From Roridomyces roridus (taxonomy: Eukaryota; Basidiomycota; Agaricomycetes; Agaricales; Mycenaceae): 64,000 nt of DNA. The first letter of the stretch is position 1. Each line of letters starts with the position of its first letter. Below, piece by piece: positions 55,889 to 64,000 of the stretch. Where the stretch lies: assembly GCA_029378245.1 (NCBI GenBank), contig JARKIF010000008.1, positions 992,001 to 1,056,000 of the forward strand. The letters run 5' to 3'. The position numbers were made by a program, and so were the translations under genes. The notes beneath the pieces are model-generated. The model saw only the letters and a program-made list of their open reading frames with translations, was not told the DNA's origin and did no database searches.

Positions 55889-58800
55889 ATGGTTGGCTCG
55901 CGCACGGGTCGGTTTCCGGACTTCCTTCCACCGTCCCACAACTGCGAGAAGAATGGCCTACGAACAGCGGCAGCGCAAGCAAGTCTCGACCGTTTCTACG
56001 CCGATCGAGCACCTCCCTTGTGCAGTCTTGAAATTGCACCATCTTTCAATCTGCTGAGGTTCGCGTCGCGCTCGCGATTCTCACTTTTCATGATCTCACT
56101 CTCTTCTGATCGATTTCAGTTCCAAAGAGAAAAGCTACACGTACTGGATCTCTGAGGCCTCATGGGCTGGCGCTCGCATTATTCAAGAACAGTGGACGCC
56201 CCATGCAACAAGTTCGTCGTTTTCCTCATGATGAATCCAATCCAACCTGCGCGACCAGATTTGCACGATCTATTGATTCTCGTATTCTCCACCGCGGACG
56301 CGAAGCTGGCCGACCTTCAGGCCCTGCAGGATCGCGCGGGACTGTCTAGCGAGGAATTCGAAGGATTACTCCAGTATTCTTCTCAGGTCCTTTCGAATCT
56401 GGTCAACTTCAGGTCGTTCGGCTTTACCAAGATCATACCGCGAACAAGCTCGGACAAATTCAGTGCTCTGGTACATGCGTCTGCCAATGCCAGCCAGGCG
56501 ACTCCGCTCTGGGAAAACGTGAGTTCGTTCACCATTGGATGGGACCGTGTCTCAAACAAGAATTCAGCTCAAGGAACACATTTACGCGTTCACCCCAGAG
56601 TCTTCTCTCTTCATCGGAAAACGGAACGAGGGTCACGTCTCCAACTATTATCTGGGTGAAGTCGTGTCGGACGACGAAGTGGCCGAAATTCAGGCCGCTG
56701 CTGAGAAGCTCGGTGTAGACGTCTTAAACACTCGGTTCGTGGATGGTTTTCACGAATGCTCGATGCTGACAGCGACCCAGCGTGAAGAAGGAGAACGACT
56801 CCTTTTATCTTCTTGTTGCGTCGGCCGACACCAAGCCGGATGTCACCGTCCAACTCGCAAAAGGAGCGAGCCTGACCGTCAAGTATGGTGATATGCAAAA
56901 ACCGCTCGCGAAAGCCATCTCAGCCTTGCAAGAGGTTCGTTTTGGTCGACTCGCGCGCGCCCAAATCACCAACTTTTTCTTTTTTTTGACAGGCAAAGAA
57001 ATACGCTCAACCCTCTCAGACGGCAATGATCGAAGGATACATCAAATCGTAACAGCGACCGCTGCTCGTTCTTTCATCATGCACTCAGACCTGGATAGGT
57101 TCGCGTCTGGCTCAATCCAAGACCACAAGGATGCCTCTGCGCACTGGGTCAAGGACGTAGGACCTGTCGTGGAGTCGTACATCGGAGTGCGTATCTAAAT
57201 CGTCTCTCATCTCGTACTAAGAGCCCGAAGTTCGTCGAAACCTATGTCGATCCTTTTGGTGCCAGAGCTGAGTGGGAGGGTTTCACGGCTATTGTCAACA
57301 AACAATTGAGCGCCAAGTACGAAAAACTGGTCGACAAGGCCCCGTATCTCATCCAGAGTCTTCCATGGGGAAAAGACTTTGAAGTTGATGTATTCCGGAA
57401 ACCAGACTTTACCGCTCTTGAGGTCGTTTCATTCGCAACAGGAGGTGCGACCCGATAATACGTGACGCATCTTTGACTGAATGAATGCAGGAATTCCTGC
57501 TGGAATCAACATTCCCAACTACTACGAGGTTCGCGAATCTACCGGCTTCAAAAACGTCAGCTTGGCGAATATCCTGGCTGCGAAGGCCCCTGGTTTGTCG
57601 AACAGTCTTGTTGTAACACCATATCCCAACGCGTGCTTAGGCGAGGAGCTCACCTTTATCCATCCGGACGACGTCGACCTGTACAACGCCTGGGACGGGC
57701 GGGCCTTCGAATTGCGTACGGTCCTTCATCTAGACACGTCCTTCATCCAGGCGCAATTTTGACCATCTTTCCAGAGGTAGCCAACCACGAACTGCTCGGA
57801 CACGTGAGAAAACACGCACCGTCCTTTGACTTTTTCATAATCTCTGTCTGCCAGGGAACCGGAAAACTATTCACCGAAGACGCCAACGGGAAGAAGAACT
57901 TCTCTGCTGAAAATGTTTGTGTGATTATAACCGGTTTCTGTGGTTTCTGACCAGGGGAATAGATCATCAACCCGCTCACCGGGAAACCAATGTAAATATT
58001 CCTACTTCTGCTCCTTGCTTCCTACTGAAAACACCAGAGCCACGTGGTATCGCGCTGGGCAAACACCCGACTCGGTTTTGGGAGAGGTTTCGTCTTCGAT
58101 GGAAGAGTGCAGGGCCGAAGCGGTGGCTCTTTACCGTCCGTCGGCTTATGGTTCCATGTATCGCCTACTTACCTTTTGCTTGTAGTCTGCAGCCACCCTG
58201 AGATCTTAGAGATCTTCAAGGTAAGAGTAGTATTCTGTTCCCGAGTATCGTTAACTCACATCCAAAAGTATACCGACAAGCAAGAGATCGAAGATATCCA
58301 GTACATTTCGTTCCTCCTGATGGCACGTGCTGGTGTGCGTGCGATCGAGTACTGGGACCCCGCAGCAAAGGTAGGCATTGGGTACCATTGTACAACCCTG
58401 ACTTGAGACGATGAATTAGAAACACGGGCAAGCTCATATGCAGGCGCGTTTGGGTATTATGCAGCATCTACTGCGCAGTGGAGTCGTCCGCCTGGAAGAG
58501 ATCCGTGACAAGGAGGGCGTTCTGGAGAACCTCTACGCTCGTGTAAGTTGCTCTTCTTGATCCCCTTGTCCACGTGACTCACTCCTTCCAGGTGGACCGC
58601 GCCAAAGTGCTCTCCGAAGGCAAAGACGTGATGGGCAAGCTCCTCGTCGAGCTGCAAGTCCGCAAGAGCACCGCCGACGGTGCCGGGGCGCGGCAATATT
58701 ACACCGATCTCACAACGCCGATGGAAATCTTCGAGACGCCCGAAGTTCGAACGCTCGTGCTCAAGAAAAAGTTGGCGCGCAAGATTTTCGTGCAGCCGAC

Positions 58801-58891
58801 CATGTTCATACAGGACGGGGAGGTGCAGCTAAAGGAGTATCCTTTGACGCCTGCGGGAAATATTGAGAGTTGGATCGAGCGCAAGTTGTGA
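55889..58891 (+). CDS. DPP3: Dipeptidyl peptidase III (peptidase family M49)
   Basis: This zinc-dependent cytosolic exopeptidase removes dipeptides from peptide N-termini. The N-terminal exon reads LDRFYADRAPPLCSLEIAPS, then SSKEKSYTYWISEASWAGAR and IIQEQWTPHAT. Downstream are EGLLQYSSQVLSNLVNFRSF, GHVSNYYLGEVVSDDEVAEI, FASGSIQDHKDASAHWVKDV followed by GPVVESYIG, and GIPAGINIPNYYEVRESTGF. The zinc motif HELLGH is intact, followed after an intron by GTGKLF; the second motif is in MEECRAEAVALYR. The end is AHMQARLGIMQHLLRSGVVR and EYPLTPAGNIESWIERKL. The upstream initiation codon is uncertain because the frame leads back to 55889 through unconvincing sequence; an unseen first intron is possible. 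More than ten introns. Confidence 0.92.
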
Positions 58892-58953
58892 TGCCTGTAT
58901 GATGTTTGTCGAATGCGAAGTAAACAAAAACTGTAAATCTATCTGTTCTATAA

Positions 58954-60246
58954 TCAAGTCTCCCGGACGAGCGCCACCACAACCGTGCAGCTAGAACGGT
59001 GTTCAGCCGAGCTGACGTTAGGAAACACTGTACGCACTCATCCACTTTCTATGGATTGATCAATCGACTGCCCTGCGAGAGATGGACAACTCACCCCTCC
59101 ACGATATATAGGTTCACCTCTCCTCCTCGGCACCCTGCTGGATTCTACTTCAAACGGAGTGACCGCGTCAGAGAACATAGACTGCCTTGCTACCCAGAGT
59201 AAATAGTATGCAATCGAGTTCGCCAGCGTCTCGTCGGGTGCCGAGGTCTTCATGACCAGGGAACAGATCTCCAGTATTTGGGCTGAGGATAATCAGGGTC
59301 AGGTATTGGCTTACGGCACTTTCTTGCCTTGAAAAACATTGTCCACGAGACCATCGGTCTAGTGCAAGAATCAGCACGGCTTCCTCGCCAGAGGGTACAC
59401 ACACGTATAATATTACAATGTCCCCGTCTTTTAGTGTCGTAGAATAGGTCTCAGCGTGGCTGGGAGAGTCGTGAATGGCGCCTATGTTCCTGCCTCTCGG
59501 GCGTTTGAGTTTCGCCAATTGTCTGAATACATGAGCGTACAAGAATTGGAATGAGATGCGAGCTGTACCGAGGGCAATTGAAATAATGAGTTTGAGGAGG
59601 CGCGTGGTAGAGTATGGAGGAGGAGCGGATGATATACAGACCGCTATCGCCTAGACTAGTTTGCTTGAGGTCATGCCAGAACGCAGGAGGCGCGTGGACT
59701 TACTTGGCGGATGTTAATATGCCAGAGTGTGAGTTCAAAGTCGCGAGGCAGGCGGTAGAGGAGCCAAGGTCAATGGTGTCGTCCACCAATACATCATAGT
59801 ATGCGAGTTGCATGCACTCTGAGGGCGTCATGTCGACTCCAGTGGAGTCAAAATGCTTGCTAGCATAGTACATCAAGGCCTGAGAGAACATGGAGCAATC
59901 GACTCCTTGGTTTGCCCAGCCTCCAACGCCATCCGCTACAGCGAGCGCGATGCCCGAATTATGGCGTAACTTGTGGAATTCTGTCAGCCGATCACAACTT
60001 CCAGTGTCCACCCACATTTGTGAGCAGAAAAAAATCTTCGCCTGCACTAGGAGGATCTCCAGCATCTCGAAAATGTTGCTGCAATGATTTTTGGCGCCAT
60101 TGAACTATGGGATTTGTGGGCTCCAATATTCTTCGTTTGGGGGGGTCGTCCTTGTACGGGGGCTTCTCCAGCCACTGTGAAGCAGTGTGAAAGACATACG
60201 GTGGGCGTCCCGCGGAAGTATAAAGGCGGCGGGCGCGACCAAGCAT
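58954..60246 (-). CDS. PTC7: PP2C-type phosphatase, PTC7/azr1 family
   Basis: The start MLGRARRLYTSAGRPPYVFH is a basic mitochondrial-type presequence. The catalytic domain shows SAGEDFFLLT, ALAVADGVGGWANQGVDCSM (metal-binding Asp in ADGVGGW), SMFSQALMYYASKHFDSTGV, GSSTACLATL and, near the end, TYSTTLKDGDIVILY joined to TDGLVDNVFQGKK (second metal Asp). The last exons give SAPDETLANSIAYYLLWVAR, IYRGG, KVDD and CTVVVALVRET, the usual VDDxTVVVA ending. Yeast Ptc7 dephosphorylates Coq7 and regulates ubiquinone synthesis. The intron between FFLLT and GIALAV is unresolved, and the 59500-59700 part is only partly readable. The gene is convergent with DPP3 (62 bp). Confidence 0.83.
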
Positions 60247-61311
60247 TGATCGGTCACGAGACTCACGCGACGCGAAAAGGACGGGACAAACAAAAGCATC
60301 GTTAATTCGTGACAGGTGGTATATATATGCATAAAAATACAGTGAAACCGAGTACAGCGAGTCATCGTGCGCATTGAGAGCAGAAACCTTGCACTTCATG
60401 CGTTACTATTCGTTCAGGTCGGCCAAAGTACCTTAATTATGTAATCAAATCAGCCGATCAGAGGTCAGATCAAATGCACTCACCTCCGGCATGTACATTG
60501 CTGGGTGCAAGTTGGTGGATGGGCAGTCGACAAGCGGCAGTATCGTGACTGGCAGTCGACAACCACCTCGCTCGAATATATCAGGTGCCCACACCGGAGT
60601 GCCTACAAAGGTGCTCGACAGTCAAGCCACACGAACCGCACCATCTCGAACGCGATGAAAGACCTTGGCAAACAACAACTGGCGGTGACACATAAATTGC
60701 TCTTTATAGGTCCTTGGCCGGTCGGAATGGGTCCAACAACTCTCGTCGGCGGAGGTAGGCAGAGGTTGTCCTCTGATGGCAGATCGACTTATATTAGAGT
60801 TGACCCTGCCCAATCCGCATCAAATACAGTGTTTTGAAAGAGAGCTTCTCACTTACGGTGGAATCCAAGAGAGCCAGAGCAAAATGGTCGTCAGAGTCTG
60901 GAATGGGGGGTTATTTGACCCTTTTAAAACTCGACAAATCAGAAGGCAGCGGCCCGTAGACGCAGTTTATGGCATCCAGACATTTTTTAAAAGATTATTT
61001 TATTGGGAGGCGAGATCTAGATTGATGCGTCGCTTCCGTTTCTGGACACAAGGGGTGCGGTCCCGGTGGGCGTGTTTATCGGTCACTTTGTGGCACAGAT
61101 GATTGCCCCATCCCCGCTCCGTGCCGCCCTTAGTGCCCAGTGGTCGACGCTTGCCCCGCCCATCCGCTTTCAGATCTGACCGCGCTGCACAAAACGGCAT
61201 TTCTTCTGATGGAAGCAATCAAGATAGCCATTCACACACGGAACTCACAAGCCTGCTTTCTTTCCATTGAAGGCACAAACATTGATTAGCGGGGGAGGAC
61301 AGAAATAACAA
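60247..61311. other. Intergenic 1.1 kb without recognisable gene
   Basis: The interval lies between the PTC7-like start and the 3' end of the YME1 gene. Small overlapping frames (for example + 60505-60837) show no conserved motif. The 12-mer GGCAGTCGACAA occurs at 60522-60533 and 60551-60562. The PTC7-like promoter and the YME1 3' UTR are expected here. Confidence 0.45.
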
Positions 61312-63900
61312 TCAATCCGTCTCTGGCCGGGATAGCTCTTCCTCCAAAACTTGCGTTATAGTCCGTATCGGTTCGCCCTTGATCACCTTTTTGACTTCAT
61401 CCGAATCCAGAGTCTCGTGTTCCACAAGCGCATGCGCGAGCTGAATTTTTTTCTCAGTCGAATGGAAGAAACCAAAAGAATTAGTTACCCGATGAAGTTC
61501 TTCTATTCGAGATGTCAGAATAGTCGTGGCCCGACCTTGGCCACCCAAAATGAGACTGCAGGTTGGGAAATCAGATTAGCGAGCGAGCCCCGTGGCGAGA
61601 GCCAAGACCGACTTTGTTACTTCTTCCTCAATTTCATCTTTTCTCCGCGAGCTCAGCGTTCCGTCGCGCGGGTCGTAGAATACGGGCCCGAGTTTGGAAA
61701 AGCCCCAGTGCTGTCAGGGACAGTCAGCGAAGCTGCTAGAGAGAAACAAAAATATGTTTACCGTGACCATGGCGCGCGCTGTATCCGTGGCCGACCTAAT
61801 ATCCGAGCTTGCTCCACTGGTTACATTCTCACTCCCATAAACTGCGCGGAAGATGTCAGCAAAAAAGGGACAAGCACAGACAAACGATCCTCACTGATCT
61901 CTTCGGCCACACGACCACCCATAGAAACGTCTATACTTGCGAGATATTCCTTGAGACTGACGGAACTGCGGTCATTTTCCGGAAGAAACGAAGTCTTCGA
62001 TCAAATCAAAAAAATACTTCCGTGTCGTAAAAGCAGAGTGACGCACGTAGCCCAACGCGTGACCACGCGGAAGACATGTCACTTTGTGAAGAGGCATCGC
62101 GCCTTCCGTATACAGGGCCACAAGCGCGTGTCCGCCCTGCGAGAGGATCAGCGCACCGTGTGTCAGAGATTACGAGTTGCTCACTTCATGATACGCCGTG
62201 GCCAACTTGTTCTTGGGGTCGATGTATCGACTCTTGCCCTCGGCCCCCATCAGTATGCGATCCTTGGCCCACTCAAAGTGCTTCAGGGCCACTTCAGTGG
62301 CATGCTCCTTGGACGCCTGGATGGCTGCTTGACTGACGGCAAGTGAGAAAAGGACGAATGTTATGTCAACAGTTCTTACTTCACCATGTTCTGCAGGTCG
62401 GCGCCCGAGAAGCCTGGCGTGCCCCGTGCAAGAACTTTGGTGTCAACATCTGGGACAGCTTCTGAATTTCAAAGAAGTCGAGGGCACGGAACAACTCACC
62501 CTTGGACGTAATCACATTCTTCATGTGGTGCTTCAATATCTGTGCACGCCCACGAATATCAGGAAGCGGGACAGCGATAATCCTATCGAATCTCCCAGGT
62601 CGCACCAATGCTCTGGAAAATTGGAATTAACTCTAATGCTCTAACGTGAGATCGAAGACCTACTGGTCAAGGCTCTGCGGGAAATTGGTAGCCGCAATGA
62701 CGATGATACCTTCAGTCTGCTGGAAACCGTCCATTTCGACGAGCAACTGATTCAGAGTCTGCTTCATGTATTGCTGGTCGCGACTGCTTCGCTTGCCACC
62801 AACAGCATCCAACTCGTCGATGAAGATGATCGCCCGGTCCTTCTTTCTAGCCGCGGCAAACAGTTCGCGGACACGCTTCGCGCCGACTCCAACAAACATT
62901 TCCTCGAAGTCAGAACTGTGGGACCCGGATGAAACGTATATCCAGCGGTGTTCTAAATGGACCTACCCAGAAGCAAAGAAGAAGGGGACGCCAGCTTCTC
63001 CTGCAACTGCCCTGGCCAGCATCGTTTTACCAGTACCGGGAGAACTGCATCGGGTTATCATGTGCGTCGAAACAAATTGAGATCAAGACGAACCCGGTCA
63101 ATAAGAGCCCTTTCGTCAGTTTCCCGCCAAGGGTTGCAAAGGCCGTAGGGTCTTTCAAGAACTCGACAACATCTTGAAGTTCCTGTGCGAATGGTGAGAT
63201 GAGAGACAGAATAGACAAGCCGTGCCAACCTCCTTGGCTTCATCGACGCCATGAACATCGCTGAACTTGACAGTTTTCCCCTCCGTAGGCTCGAATTGAG
63301 CCTTGGCAGGGCCCGCCTTCATCAACCCAGTGTTTTCAAAGAAAACGGAAAGGATGACCAAAAAGACTAGACACAGGGTCAACATCTGTTCGCTGCAACA
63401 TCAAAATGCCACTTGCAGAAAGAGCCAACAGCCAGACTCAAAGTGAATCTAATGAGAGATTGACCCCAAGATTTGTCTAGAGTCTGGTTAATGCCGAGCA
63501 AATGAAAATGCGGAAGAAAACCGACTCTGCTGGATAACCACCGGGATAGGTTCTAGCTGACCACCACCGCGAGTCTCAAGAGCGGAAGACAAGCGATGCG
63601 AGAACGTATCATTTGCTCCAGGCTGACCCATACTGGCAAGAACCGATTGACCGATAACGAGGCTTTCCGAGGGCGTGGGCGCAGATGGAGAAGCCTGTGA
63701 ACCGGGCGCAGAGTTGGAATCGACCGTGTCTTTCGCGACATCCGCAGCTGGTGCGGGAGCACCGGGAAGCGGGTTGGCAGCAATAAGCGCGTCTCGCCGA
63801 CGGACGGCAGGGAAGACGGAGGCAGGCTGTCCAGTGTTTGCCAAGCAGGTAAGATAGAGTCTAAAAGCTTCTGCAGAGTGCAGTAAAGGAGAAGATGGGT
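61312..63900 (-). CDS. YME1: Mitochondrial i-AAA protease YME1 (FtsH/M41), 5' end outside or unresolved
   Basis: This inner-membrane ATP-dependent zinc protease faces the intermembrane space. Readable N-terminal part: [20 protein letters not shown], then [12 protein letters not shown]; the first visible Met-like codon (TTG at 63844) is not a start, and at least one 5' exon lies further right. Next come a membrane helix ([19 protein letters not shown]) and [20 protein letters not shown]. Walker A reads [16 protein letters not shown] (the usual second Pro/first Pro position is Ser), and the pore segment is near [11 protein letters not shown]. Walker B is [15 protein letters not shown]; the SRH is [20 protein letters not shown]. 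The protease HEXXH is HEGGH, split after Glu by an intron. It ends [14 protein letters not shown]. Confidence 0.93.
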
Positions 63901-64000
63901 CCTAGAATCCCTCAGAAAATATAATATCGGCCAGGACAACCACGCACGAATTCGCACATCTTTTCCCACCGACTTATAACGACCTCATACGACTGCTTGA

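Noticed and set aside
63488..63844. TTG at 63844 as the YME1 start
   Set aside because: The conserved frame continues upstream (EAFRLYLTC) past this codon, so it is internal; the true start is outside or in an unseen exon.
1..64000. Biosynthetic cluster, transposon or defence system
   Set aside because: No polyketide/peptide synthase, transporter cluster, transposase, reverse transcriptase or NLR-like gene was found; neighbouring genes are mostly unrelated housekeeping functions.

Overview
The window is a compact, intron-rich fungal nuclear chromosome segment, almost certainly from a mushroom-forming basidiomycete (Agaricomycotina). The evidence is dense 45-65 nt GT-AG introns (several per gene, often multiples of three), C/G-rich coding sequence, intergenic gaps often under 100 bp, and a conserved eukaryotic gene set (FKS-type glucan synthase, XPD, MetAP1, eIF2B-alpha, YME1). 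I see no transposon, CRISPR array, rRNA or convincing tRNA. Gene models were read by eye by joining reading frames at splice signals, so outer limits are firmer than each internal exon.

Layout. 1-9.6 kb: 3' part of an XMAP215/Stu2 microtubule polymerase (+), MetAP1 (-), an unidentified ORF (-), eIF2B-alpha (+), a 1 kb gap, and a cyclin (+). 9.6-15.5 kb: an unidentified membrane protein (-), a 1 kb gap, mitochondrial bS21m (-), Gir2/RWDD1 (+), and an EMB8/YheT alpha/beta hydrolase (-). 15.8-21.1 kb: a CCCH zinc-finger protein and a large disordered protein (+). 21.1-29.9 kb: an SDR (-), then five tandem + genes: SET methyltransferase, UPF0658-like Golgi protein, dolichyldiphosphatase-like PAP2, KEL3/KLHDC4 and DNAJC9-like. 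29.9-37.3 kb: an FHIP/RAI16-like protein (-), a coiled-coil protein, a SnoaL-like protein and RPA3 (+). 37.4-43.1 kb: 1,3-beta-glucan synthase (-). 43.3-48.1 kb: an LRR-like protein and a YEATS protein (+). 48.1-53.9 kb: XPD and a secreted GH5-like protein (-). 54.4-58.9 kb: a mitochondrial TPR protein and dipeptidyl peptidase III (+). 59.0-64 kb: a PTC7-like phosphatase and a YME1-type i-AAA protease (-, running off the right edge).

Most genes are unrelated housekeeping functions (translation, transcription/repair, chromatin, mitochondrial proteostasis, cell wall, ER/Golgi). I see no biosynthetic cluster or defence system. The most unusual points are a secreted GH5-like protein that appears to lack both catalytic glutamates; two conserved genes (KEL3-like and FHIP-like) whose best reading needs a +1 frame change, one at a CTT-A-GAG site resembling yeast +1 slippage sites; a probable GC-AG intron inside a CCCH finger; and extremely tight gene spacing (7, 21, 27 and 28 bp gaps), including a five-gene tandem run that could be transcribed polycistronically.
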